This document shows, piece after piece, positions 1 to 7,718 of a stretch of 8,243 nucleotides of DNA. This DNA is from a bacterium. GTDB lineage: Bacteria; Bacillota_I; Bacilli_A; RF39; UBA660. The DNA lies in the NCBI GenBank assembly GCA_004563275.1, contig SFSZ01000031.1, forward strand, positions 1 to 8,243, in the 5' to 3' direction. A program made the position numbers and the translations under genes. Each line of letters begins with the position of its first letter. The first letter of the stretch is position 1. Under the pieces are notes generated by a model. The model was given only the letters and a program-made list of their open reading frames with translations, had not been told where the DNA came from and ran no database searches.

Positions 1-17
1 CCTAATAAAAGGTGTCT
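1..17 (-). terminator. Possible operon terminator, cut by the window edge
   Basis: Directly after the TAG stop of the last operon gene the minus strand reads AGACACCTTTTATTAGG and then leaves the window. AGACACC could be the 5' arm of a hairpin whose 3' arm would be GGTGTCT, and the last two visible bases are the GG that such an arm would begin with. A terminator is expected here at the operon end. The second arm and any U-tract are outside the window, so this is a guess from half a stem. Confidence 0.2.
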
Positions 18-1160
18 CTAAATACTTCTTTTCTTTCGAGTTACATAATTATTTAAAATTATAAAAATTAGAGAAAACAACAAAAGCATTCCCAAATTTA
101 ACAAAATTGGTTTCAAATTTGTTAAATCAAATATTTCCATAGTCTTTAATAATTCATTAGATTTAATATACCAATAAGAAGGTAAGACATGGGCAAACTT
201 TAAAACTCCATCTGGAAGCATACTCATCGGAATAAATGCTCCGCATAAGAAAGCAGATCCTAGTGCTACCACGTTAACTACTCCAGCAATCGCATTTTTA
301 TTACTTACCAAACTACTTATAAACAAAGCCATAGTAAGTGAACAAAGTGTAAATACAAATGAATTAATAACATACCATAATCCATTTAAAGTAAATACCG
401 TTTTGCCAAGAATCATTACTCCAATTAAATTATAAAGAATCCAAACAAGCAAGCCATACCCTAAACTAGAAATTAACAATAACCAATTATGTTTCTTATA
501 ATCCATCTCACTTATAATAATTCTTTTATTAACGTATTCTTTATGAAAGCTTCCTAATACTATGCATACTATGTAAATAACTACTGCCATTATACTATAA
601 CTAGCAAAACTATAATAAAATGATATATTACTCATTTCTCCTGCATCTAACTTAGAATTAATAATCATCTCAGATTTCTTGCTTAAACTATCATTAATAT
701 TCTTTATTATCGTTTTTTCATCATCATAAAGCTTTCTAAAAGTATTTTGAGTTTTAACATATCTTTCTAACATCATTTCTGTTAAAGAAGAATCATAAGT
801 ACCATTTGTTTTTATATCAATACTTGGATTTTCTCCATTTAATACATTTCTTCTATACCCTTCTTGTATATAAATAACATAAGATATATCTCTATAAAAT
901 AAAGCATCATTAATTTCTTCTTCACTACTAAACACTTTAACATTAGCATTATCATTTAAATAATCTATTAGATTCTCAGTTAAACCTATATTTACATCAT
1001 GATTAACAATTACAATATCTGGTTTTGTATCCGTAAATGTCATATTAACATCACCAGAATTCATATTTATAGCACCAAAACCAATTAACATAACTGTATA
1101 TAAAATAATAGTTCCCTTATATTTATTTACTATTTTCCAAAAAGTCTTAAATACTGTCAT
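18..1160 (-). CDS. ABC-2 type exporter permease (second of a pair)
   Basis: A 380-residue integral membrane subunit of an ABC exporter. One N-terminal helix (about 17-32) is followed by an extracytoplasmic domain (about 35-180, with KPDIVIVNHD near its start) and five more helices (about 183-203, 226-250, 261-285, 288-314, 350-370). This is the layout of the ABC2_membrane_3 permease family. The stretch CGAFIPMSMLP and the following VLPSYWY match the conserved segment before the last helix in that family. The start ATG overlaps the end of the preceding permease gene by 14 bases and has AAGGAG about 9 bases upstream. It probably forms a heterodimer with the permease at 1147-2310, driven by the ATPase at 2310-3248. 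The substrate cannot be read from the sequence. It is the last gene of the operon and looks intact. Confidence 0.88.
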   Translation of the reverse strand: MTVFKTFWKIVNKYKGTIILYTVMLIGFGAINMNSGDVNMTFTDTKPDIVIVNHDVNIGLTENLIDYLNDNANVKVFSSEEEINDALFYRDISYVIYIQEGYRRNVLNGENPSIDIKTNGTYDSSLTEMMLERYVKTQNTFRKLYDDEKTIIKNINDSLSKKSEMIINSKLDAGEMSNISFYYSFASYSIMAVVIYIVCIVLGSFHKEYVNKRIIISEMDYKKHNWLLLISSLGYGLLVWILYNLIGVMILGKTVFTLNGLWYVINSFVFTLCSLTMALFISSLVSNKNAIAGVVNVVALGSAFLCGAFIPMSMLPDGVLKFAHVLPSYWYIKSNELLKTMEIFDLTNLKPILLNLGMLLLFSLIFIILNNYVTRKKRSI

Positions 1161-2310
1161 ACTTCTGTCTCCTTAATGCTAATATAGATATAATAATTAA
1201 TATTAAAGAAAATACTAATAGACTAATTAAATCAAAATAAAATCTATTTAAAGTATCGTAATAATATAAACTATAAAAACCATCCGTAATCATTGCAACT
1301 GGATTAATCTTATTTAAAAATGATGCATTAGTATCTATAACATACTTCATCCCTACACCCATCATTCCTGACAAGAAACAACACAACATTGTAATAGATA
1401 TTAAAATACCTACTTTAGAGCCTTCATTAGCCTTAATTGATGTTGCAACCATTAATCCTAAAGATAATCCTGATAAAGAGCCCACAAGAGCTAAAATTAT
1501 GCTTAAATAAAGCGTATTGCCATAATCAACATGCAAAATAAATATAGTATATAAAAATAATAAAGCTATCCCTATAATTTGTACCACATAACTAGCAAGT
1601 AAACTACTAATAACCGTTTTACTTTTACTTATAGGTGAAATAAAAATTCTCTTACCAACACTTTTCATATCCGGTAATTTATAATTAATAATATACATCG
1701 AAAGCATACTACCATATAAACACGCCATTGCTATTAAAGAATAAAACTCAACCATTGTATAACTTAAATTTTTATTAGAAACATTATTAAGTTTTACTTC
1801 ATTATCATTATTAACAATATTTAAAACTTCATCATAAATTTTTACATAATCTACTTCATAACTATTACTAACTTTATCTTTAATAATATTATTTATAATA
1901 GTCTTTTCACTATTAATTTCATCAACTACATATCTTAAAACAGTTTCATTAATTCCACTATTATTAACATTAATTTTAATATCATCACCAGTAAATAATA
2001 AATAACCAGTTATCTTATTATCATCAAGTAATTTTTCACTTTTCTTTTGATCTAAATAACTAACATTAAATATCCTATTTTCACCAGTGCTTAAACTTTT
2101 TAATGCTTCATTAAAAACCTCATCTTTTTTAAATTCTTCATTATTAACAACTGCAATATTAAAAACTTCTAAAACTTCATTTTTTTCAATATTTGAAAAC
2201 GCTAATTTAAAGAAAGTACCAAGCAATATTGGAAAAACAAAAGTCCAAAATATTAATGATTTACTCTTAAATAAAGTTTTTAAAGAATAAACAAAATTAT
2301 GCCAAAACAT
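1147..2310 (-). CDS. ABC-2 type exporter permease (first of a pair)
   Basis: A 387-residue permease with the same plan as its neighbour: helix 1 at about 19-38, an Asn-rich extracytoplasmic domain (about 40-185, beginning with FNIAVVNNEE), then five to six C-terminal helices. The cytoplasmic KRIFISPISKSK segment between helices and the CCFLSGMMGVGM ... INPVAMITDG segment are typical of ABC2_membrane_3 / drug- or peptide-export permeases. The two permeases are similar in length and topology but clearly diverged in sequence, which suggests an obligate heterodimer. The start codon shares one base with the stop of the upstream ATPase gene (TAATG), so translation is probably coupled; a purine-rich AAGGAATTAAGGGA lies upstream. 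Export is a safe inference from the family, but the cargo (lipid, peptide, antibiotic) is unknown. Confidence 0.88.
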   Translation of the reverse strand: MFWHNFVYSLKTLFKSKSLIFWTFVFPILLGTFFKLAFSNIEKNEVLEVFNIAVVNNEEFKKDEVFNEALKSLSTGENRIFNVSYLDQKKSEKLLDDNKITGYLLFTGDDIKINVNNSGINETVLRYVVDEINSEKTIINNIIKDKVSNSYEVDYVKIYDEVLNIVNNDNEVKLNNVSNKNLSYTMVEFYSLIAMACLYGSMLSMYIINYKLPDMKSVGKRIFISPISKSKTVISSLLASYVVQIIGIALLFLYTIFILHVDYGNTLYLSIILALVGSLSGLSLGLMVATSIKANEGSKVGILISITMLCCFLSGMMGVGMKYVIDTNASFLNKINPVAMITDGFYSLYYYDTLNRFYFDLISLLVFSLILIIISILALRRQKYDSI

Positions 2311-3248
2311 TAATCCCTTAATTCCTTTCCAGTTAGTTCTAAGAATACATCATTTAATGTTGGTCTTTCTGAGAATATTTTATTATATTTAATCTTTTTA
2401 CTATTAAAATAATCTATTAAATCTCCTAAATTATTTTTACCTTTCTTATATTTAATAACTAAAATACCATTACCATAATTAATATCATCAACTGTTTTAA
2501 ATTCTTTTATTTCTTTTATTTCTTTTTCACTTATTTTATTTAATTCTACTGTTATTTTTTCTTCTATATTAGCTTTTTCTTTTAATTCATCAGATGTTCC
2601 TTCTGCTATTATCTTACCTTTATCTAAAATAATAATTCTGTCACAAAGTATTTCAACTTCTTCCATATAATGTGTTGTATAAACAATTGTAGCTCCCTCA
2701 TCTCTCAACTTTTTAATTCCATCTAAAATATTATTTCTACTTTGAGGATCAACTGCTACAGTAGGTTCATCTAAAAATATTAAACTTGGTTTATGTGATA
2801 TTCCACAAGCTATATTTAATCTTCTAAGTAAACCACCAGATAATTGTTTTGGATAAAATTTAACAAAATCATTAAGACCAACTAAATCAATCGCATCCTT
2901 AACATATTTCTTACGTTTATCTTTATCAGTTATATATAATCCACAAAAATAATCAATATTATCATAAACGTTTAATTCATCAAATACGGCAATCTCTTGA
3001 AATATAACTCCAATCTTACTTTTAATATCATAAGAATCAACATTCATTTCTTTTCCGAATATTTTAATATTCCCATTTTGATATTTAAGTAAAGAAAGTA
3101 AACAATTAATAGTTGTTGATTTACCACTTCCATTAGGCCCAAGTAATCCCAATATTTCACCCTTTTTAACATTAAAAGATAAGTCATCAACTGCTTTTAA
3201 ATTTTTATAACATTTAGTTAAATTTTTAACTTCAATAACATTTGTCAT
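2310..3248 (-). CDS. ABC transporter ATPase, DrrA-like with C-terminal extension
   Basis: A 312-residue nucleotide-binding subunit. Walker A is GPNGSGKS (37-44), the Q-loop glutamine is Q84, the signature is LSGGL (136-140, where most members have LSGGQ), Walker B is LIFLDEP (156-162, catalytic E161), the D-loop ends at D167 (sequence AVD, not the usual GLD) and the switch histidine is H193 in TTHYMEE. After about residue 225 there is an extra C-terminal domain ending in PTLNDVFLELTGKELRD, the tail typical of the daunorubicin-exporter (DrrA) type ATPases. It is followed by two permease genes, the first overlapping by one base, and presumably powers that pair. It starts 12 bases after the preceding permease gene, with AGAGGT as a modest ribosome binding site. 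All catalytic residues are present. Confidence 0.93.
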   Translation of the reverse strand: MTNVIEVKNLTKCYKNLKAVDDLSFNVKKGEILGLLGPNGSGKSTTINCLLSLLKYQNGNIKIFGKEMNVDSYDIKSKIGVIFQEIAVFDELNVYDNIDYFCGLYITDKDKRKKYVKDAIDLVGLNDFVKFYPKQLSGGLLRRLNIACGISHKPSLIFLDEPTVAVDPQSRNNILDGIKKLRDEGATIVYTTHYMEEVEILCDRIIILDKGKIIAEGTSDELKEKANIEEKITVELNKISEKEIKEIKEFKTVDDINYGNGILVIKYKKGKNNLGDLIDYFNSKKIKYNKIFSERPTLNDVFLELTGKELRD

Positions 3249-3260
3249 AAATACCTCTTT

Positions 3261-4859
3261 CTATACATTTAAATTTTTATAATCTTTAGTTCCAACTTTA
3301 ATAATCAAATAGTAAAACAAAACATCAAGTAAACTAATTACTAATAAATTAAAACAAAGTAATATTTTCGAATTAATTTTATCTATCAATAACCCATAAC
3401 CAAAAATACTACCAAAAAACACAATCATTCCCATAAATACTGATAACATTGAACTCATACTCTGTTTAACAACCTCAGTGTCATTCATCGCATTCATCTT
3501 CGGATATTTCAAATTAATAAATAAACCTATACTTGATGATAATAATATTGATAATAAACTACCTAAAATAATAACAATAATATAAAAAACACTTGGTTTA
3601 AAAACTATAAAGAAAATAAATTCACTAATTAATATAAATGGTAATTCAATAATATATGGATATATTAATTTAGATCTCATAATTGCTTTTTCACTAACAG
3701 GTAAACTTTTAGTAATATTAATAGTTTTTCCTTCTAAAGAAATACAAGAAGACGTAATAGAAGTTAAAGAGGCAGCAAATATCATTAAGAAATAATATAA
3801 AACCTCAATAGATAAACCACCAGTATAACCATAATCTTTCAATATTAGTTCAAAAACACTGCTTCCCTTTATAGCCATTGCTATTGTAACAATAAGAACA
3901 ATAACCAAACCTATTGAAGTATTTAGCATATAAACAGGAGAAGAAAAATATCTTTTTAACTCTTTTTTAACCAAAGCAATTAAAGGACTATTTTTAACAA
4001 ATTTTTCTTTTTTAAATCTTACTTTTGTATTACCACTTTTCTCATTAGATATAATTTTAAAATAATATTTAGCTCCAATATAAATGAATAACATAAATGG
4101 AATAATATTAATTATCAATAATTTTAAAAAAGTTAAAATATCAAAATGATTAATTAAATTAACATAAGCACCTATTGGATAATAAATTTTAACTAGCATA
4201 TCATTGATACTTACTGCTTTACTTGCAATATTTTGAACAAAGCCTTCTAATTTTATACTTCCAATATAAATCACAAAAAATAAGACTAATGATAGTACAG
4301 TTTGAATTATCTTTTTAAATCTAGATTTACTAGAAAACATCTTAACTAAATACCCTAAAAAACTAGATATAATAGTTGGAATAATTGGTAGCAATATTGT
4401 CATCAAAAATGATAATAAATAAAAACTAATTCCTGGATGTTCAAAATAAATATAAATTATAAAAGCTGGTAACAAAAACATCAAGTTATAAATATATTCA
4501 AATAATAATAATTTAAAAATTCTTAAAAATAAAATTTTAGATTTTGATATTGGTAATGAAAATAACAAATCATTATCTTTAGCTTCAAATAAAATACCTT
4601 GAGATTTATAAATACCTTCTATAAAAGTTAAAACTGTAACAAGGAATAAAAACATTGTCAGCATTATATAAGTAAGATGAACTTCATGTAAAGCTTTTCC
4701 TAACATATAGGCATATGTTCCAATTCCAAGTGCAACAATTAAAAATAATATAATTGGTAATATAGTTTTTACAAATTTACTAGAATTTCTTTTTGCTGAA
4801 TAATTAAACATATTCATATCTTGACTAAGAACAGCTTTGATTAAAGAATATGTTTTCAT
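3261..4859 (-). CDS. Large 12-helix ABC exporter permease
   Basis: A 532-residue polytopic protein with about twelve predicted helices in two groups of six: roughly 30-52, 60-83, 112-138, 143-168, 183-204, 243-265, then a lysine-rich cytoplasmic segment (about 268-310), then 312-332, 353-372, 401-420, 424-447, 472-492 and 500-520. Segments such as LLFSLPISKSKILFLRIFKLL in the first half (about 87-107) and ITKSLPVSEKAIMRSKLIYP in the second look like the same cytoplasmic 'SLPIS/SLPVS' element repeated, which supports a fused two-half permease. Proteins of this size paired with a short ATPase are common in low-GC Gram-positives and are annotated as ABC-2 or putative ABC exporter permeases; the substrate is unknown. 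The ATG shares one base with the stop of the ATPase gene upstream (TAATG), and AGGAG lies about 10 bases before it. Confidence 0.87.
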   Translation of the reverse strand: MKTYSLIKAVLSQDMNMFNYSAKRNSSKFVKTILPIILFLIVALGIGTYAYMLGKALHEVHLTYIMLTMFLFLVTVLTFIEGIYKSQGILFEAKDNDLLFSLPISKSKILFLRIFKLLLFEYIYNLMFLLPAFIIYIYFEHPGISFYLLSFLMTILLPIIPTIISSFLGYLVKMFSSKSRFKKIIQTVLSLVLFFVIYIGSIKLEGFVQNIASKAVSINDMLVKIYYPIGAYVNLINHFDILTFLKLLIINIIPFMLFIYIGAKYYFKIISNEKSGNTKVRFKKEKFVKNSPLIALVKKELKRYFSSPVYMLNTSIGLVIVLIVTIAMAIKGSSVFELILKDYGYTGGLSIEVLYYFLMIFAASLTSITSSCISLEGKTINITKSLPVSEKAIMRSKLIYPYIIELPFILISEFIFFIVFKPSVFYIIVIILGSLLSILLSSSIGLFINLKYPKMNAMNDTEVVKQSMSSMLSVFMGMIVFFGSIFGYGLLIDKINSKILLCFNLLVISLLDVLFYYLIIKVGTKDYKNLNV

Positions 4860-5572
4860 TATTGATTATCTCCTAACTCAAGAAATACTTGTTCTAAAGA
4901 TTCATCACCCTTAATATCTTTCATTTTACCTATTTTAACAATTTCACCTTTTTTAATTATTGCTACTCTATCACATAACTTTTCTGCAACATCTAAAATA
5001 TGTGTGGAAAAGAAGATAGTTTTACCCTCTTTAGCCATTTTATGCATTACTTCTTTCATATCAAAAACTGCTTTTGGATCAAGTCCAACAAAAGGCTCAT
5101 CCATAATTAAGACATCAGGATTATGACTAAGTGCCGCAATTAAAGCTACTTTTTGTTTCATACCATGAGAGAAACTTGAAATATCAGAACCTAATTTACC
5201 ATCCATTTCAAACATTTTAGAATATTTTTCAATATTTACTTTTCTATCTTCTAAAGATACATCATATATATCACATATAAAATTAATAAAATCTAACCCA
5301 GTCATATTCTCATATAAATCAGGATTATCTGGAACATAAGCCATTTCTCTTTTACATTCAATATGTTCTTTTTTTATAGATTTACCATTAATTAAAATAT
5401 CTCCACTATCAAAATCTAATATTCCTACTAAAGACTTTATCATAGTAGTTTTACCAGCACCATTATGTCCAATAAATGCAAATATTTCCCCATTATCAAT
5501 CTTAAAACTAATATCATTTAAAGCTTTTACTTTACCATCATAACTCTTACTAACATTTTTAATTTCTATCAT
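4859..5572 (-). CDS. ABC transporter ATPase, short form
   Basis: A 237-residue nucleotide-binding subunit with no accessory C-terminal domain. Walker A is GHNGAGKT (35-42), Walker B is VLIMDEP (154-160, catalytic E159), the D-loop is GLD (163-165) and the switch histidine is H191 in FFSTHILD. Two positions depart from the consensus: the Q-loop region reads YVPDNPDLYE, with an acidic residue (D82) where glutamine is usual, and the signature is FSHGM (134-138) in place of LSGGQ. Both variants are seen in the short ATPases of Gram-positive ABC-2 exporters, so the protein is probably active. It starts one base after the stop of the toastrack gene, with AGGAG inside that gene's last codons, and overlaps the 532-residue permease gene that it presumably serves. 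Confidence 0.93.
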   Translation of the reverse strand: MIEIKNVSKSYDGKVKALNDISFKIDNGEIFAFIGHNGAGKTTMIKSLVGILDFDSGDILINGKSIKKEHIECKREMAYVPDNPDLYENMTGLDFINFICDIYDVSLEDRKVNIEKYSKMFEMDGKLGSDISSFSHGMKQKVALIAALSHNPDVLIMDEPFVGLDPKAVFDMKEVMHKMAKEGKTIFFSTHILDVAEKLCDRVAIIKKGEIVKIGKMKDIKGDESLEQVFLELGDNQ

Positions 5573-5573
5573 A

Positions 5574-6392
5574 TTATTCTCCTATAAAGTTAACATTCAT
5601 TTCACCAATACCACCATTTAAAATAATTTTAGATTGTCCACCACCAACAGTTTCATTATCTTTTAGTTCATTTCTTGAAACATAGCATTTGCCAATTCCT
5701 TTATTTAATTCAATTTTATAATCTTCTAAAGAACCAATTAATTCTAAATTAAATTTACCAATACCGCCTTCAAATTCACCATAATCATTTACTTTAAGTT
5801 TAATATTTGATGCACCCACACCCATACTTAAATCAATATTATTAACTACACCATCATTTATAAAGAATGCACCTACACCAGTATCTATATCAGCAGTATT
5901 AACATTTAAAGTTTTAATAACACTATTTCCAGCACCTAAAGACAAGTCTAATCTATCAGTATATAATTCTTCAATATTTACTCTCCCAGCACCAGTTTCA
6001 ATATCCATATAATCAAATCTAATATCATCTGGTAAACTAATTATTAGATCACTATGTTTTGTTTTAATAGCTTTATTTTTATCTTTAATAACTAAAACAT
6101 CATCTTTAACATCACATAATACATTTGAATCATTACTTTTAATTTCAAATTTATTCGAAGAAACTATTTTTAAATTACTATAACCTAAATCAATTTTTAA
6201 ATTACTTAATTCAATATTTCCACTACACACTAAAGTTTTTAATTCATCACTAATACTATTGTTATTATCATTAATATCAATTAAACTACTAATTCCAGCA
6301 AAAACAGAAACAGCCGCAGAAATTATTCCAAATATAATACAAAAAGCTAAAGCATAAGCAAAATATTTAATTACCTTTTGTCCATTACTCAT
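5574..6392 (-). CDS. Single-pass DUF4097 (toastrack) repeat protein
   Basis: A 272-residue protein with a short basic N-terminus, one long hydrophobic helix (about 10-38) and a C-terminal domain of beta-strand repeats. G-x-G turns occur at 134-136, 153-155, 172-174, 191-193, 210-212, 232-234 and 261-263; the first five are exactly 19 residues apart. Preceding repeats are less regular (about 58-120). This is the pattern of DUF4097/DUF2807 'toastrack' beta-repeat domains, known from envelope-stress loci. Lysines before the helix and acidic residues after it (DINDN) predict that the domain lies outside the cell. I see no lipobox and no sortase motif. The gene overlaps the LiaF-like gene by four bases (ATGA). 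A sensory or scaffolding role for the adjacent transporters is inference; no enzymatic motif is visible. Confidence 0.85.
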   Translation of the reverse strand: MSNGQKVIKYFAYALAFCIIFGIISAAVSVFAGISSLIDINDNNNSISDELKTLVCSGNIELSNLKIDLGYSNLKIVSSNKFEIKSNDSNVLCDVKDDVLVIKDKNKAIKTKHSDLIISLPDDIRFDYMDIETGAGRVNIEELYTDRLDLSLGAGNSVIKTLNVNTADIDTGVGAFFINDGVVNNIDLSMGVGASNIKLKVNDYGEFEGGIGKFNLELIGSLEDYKIELNKGIGKCYVSRNELKDNETVGGGQSKIILNGGIGEMNVNFIGE

Positions 6393-7063
6393 TTAATTTC
6401 AATACCTCCAAAAACACAAGAAGCATTAATATAAATTATAGGGCCCTTATTATCAACATAAGTACTTTTATTATCTATACCACCAAATATAGAAGATGAT
6501 TTAGTAATAACCTTTATATCTTTAGGAACAATAATATCGATACCACCAAACACTGCATTAGCATTAATAACAACATCTTTTTTAATCTTACAATTAGATA
6601 AGTCCAATTCTAAAGCTCCAAATATTGCATCACAATTTAATCCCTTAAAATCACTTTCACTTAAACTAATTTTCTGTGAAGAAAAAGTTGAACAATAATC
6701 ATTATTTTTATTTTCTTTATTTAATTCATTAATTCTTTTAACAGCAGCTTTATTGATATTATCTTTAAACATCAAGGACAATCCTAAAATAACCAAAATA
6801 ACTGGAACAATCAACTTAGCGATAATTCTAAAACTAATTATATCCCTAACACCAAGTAATAAAACAATTCCAATTAACAAACCAATTAAATTACCAGATT
6901 TATCTTTACTATTAAATAATCCAATAAAACAAGGAATAATAATAAATAAAGTCCACCATCCTTCAAAAAATAAATCTATATTAGCAATTCCTAAACTATT
7001 AAGTCCCACTATAATTCCTATAATAATCAATAAAACCCCTAAAACAATATTTTTTTTATTCAT
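6389..7063 (-). CDS. LiaF-like four-helix membrane protein with toastrack tail
   Basis: A 224-residue protein with four N-terminal helices (about 5-25, 36-50, 58-76, 80-99), a charged linker (100-130) and a C-terminal beta-repeat domain with F-G turns at 148, 172, 193 and 218 (FGALELDL, FGGIDIIV, FGGIDNKS, FGGIEIK). The arrangement matches the LiaI/LiaF-type membrane region plus LiaF C-terminal (cell-wall-active antibiotic response) domain. In Bacillus subtilis LiaF inhibits the LiaRS two-component system; no such kinase is encoded in this window, so the partner here may differ. Four helices with lysines at the N-terminus, in the middle loop and after helix 4 predict a cytoplasmic C-terminal domain. 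The start overlaps the TetR gene by 8 bases and has AAGGAG 6 bases upstream. It ends in TGA, the only TGA stop in the window. Confidence 0.85.
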   Translation of the reverse strand: MNKKNIVLGVLLIIIGIIVGLNSLGIANIDLFFEGWWTLFIIIPCFIGLFNSKDKSGNLIGLLIGIVLLLGVRDIISFRIIAKLIVPVILVILGLSLMFKDNINKAAVKRINELNKENKNNDYCSTFSSQKISLSESDFKGLNCDAIFGALELDLSNCKIKKDVVINANAVFGGIDIIVPKDIKVITKSSSIFGGIDNKSTYVDNKGPIIYINASCVFGGIEIK

Positions 7064-7670
7064 TTGTTTCTCCTTCTTTCCAATTATTCAAAACCCATTT
7101 ATTATTTGGATTTTCTTCAAGTAACATAAGTGCTTGAAATTCACTAGATAATAAATCACTTATATCTTTATCAGTTAATTCAAGTGTTTTACAAGCAATA
7201 AGCGTTGCTAATCCATGAGTAAATATCCACATCTTAGTATGAAATGTCATAATTTCTTCATGACTTAATTGAGTACTTTTTCTAATAATACCTTCAAGTG
7301 TAGTAAAATCACTATCATTTTTACCGACAAACTTTTCAATTCCTAATTTTGATTCACTCATAAAAAGATAAGTATATAATTTAGGTTCATTTTTCGCAAA
7401 TTTTATATAATTAATTCCAATTTGTTTATATTTAGGAATTCCTTCTATAACATTATTAATTAAATAACTAAAAAAATATTCTTCAATCTTTTCATTAAGT
7501 TCTTTATTTAATTCTTCAACATTTTTAAATTGATAATAAATAGGTCTAATTGAACAATTAAGTATTTTAGCTAATTCTCTATTACTTATTTGATCAACAC
7601 CTTTTTCTCTTGCTATTTCAAAAGCAGCATCTAATATCATTTGTTTTGATATTTTTATAGTTGTTGGCAT
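7056..7670 (-). CDS. TetR/AcrR-family transcriptional repressor
   Basis: A 204-residue regulator at the head of the operon. Residues 8-54 form the family's DNA-binding unit: helix 1 (ISKQMILDAAFEIAREKG), then the helix-turn-helix ISNRELAKILNCSIRPIYYQF (about 28-48) with the typical YYQF at the end of the recognition helix. The rest (about 60-195) is helical and should form the ligand-binding and dimer domain; length is normal for the family. The ATG has GGGAGGAG five bases upstream. The 26-bp palindrome at 7693-7718 covers its predicted promoter, so autoregulation and control of the whole operon are likely. TetR proteins commonly repress adjacent exporters and are released by the exported compound; the ligand here is unknown. 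Confidence 0.92.
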   Translation of the reverse strand: MPTTIKISKQMILDAAFEIAREKGVDQISNRELAKILNCSIRPIYYQFKNVEELNKELNEKIEEYFFSYLINNVIEGIPKYKQIGINYIKFAKNEPKLYTYLFMSESKLGIEKFVGKNDSDFTTLEGIIRKSTQLSHEEIMTFHTKMWIFTHGLATLIACKTLELTDKDISDLLSSEFQALMLLEENPNNKWVLNNWKEGETNE

Positions 7671-7692
7671 AACTACTCCTCCCTATTACAAA

Positions 7693-7718
7693 AATATTGT
7701 ATCATATAATACAATATT
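7693..7718. promoter_or_regulatory. 26-bp palindrome, probable TetR operator
   Basis: Arms AATATTGTAT (7693-7702) and ATACAATATT (7709-7718) are perfect inverted repeats around the 6-base centre CATATA. The inner four bases of the centre are also self-complementary, so only one base pair of the 26 is broken. It lies 22 bases upstream of the TetR start codon. Length, symmetry and place suit a TetR dimer (or pair of dimers) operator. The region is very AT-rich, which makes small palindromes common, but 10-base perfect arms containing G and C are well beyond that background. Confidence 0.75.

Noticed and set aside
2087..2290. A 67-codon plus-strand open frame
   Set aside because: It is antisense to the N-terminal part of a clear permease gene and resembles no family; it is a shadow frame.
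5574..6392. A lipoprotein or sortase-anchored surface protein
   Set aside because: No cysteine sits in a lipobox context after the hydrophobic helix and no LPxTG-like motif is at the C-terminus; a simple membrane anchor fits better.
6753..7124. A 123-codon plus-strand open frame
   Set aside because: It lies antisense to the LiaF-like and TetR genes, has no ribosome binding site of note, and its Pro/Ile/Lys-rich translation is what an antisense frame of AT-rich membrane-protein DNA gives.
7705..7710. Plus-strand TATAAT inside the palindrome as promoter of the XRE gene
   Set aside because: The hexamer is perfect, but there is no extended TG and the -35 window (CCTATT) is poor; it may only reflect palindrome symmetry, so it is not called as a promoter.
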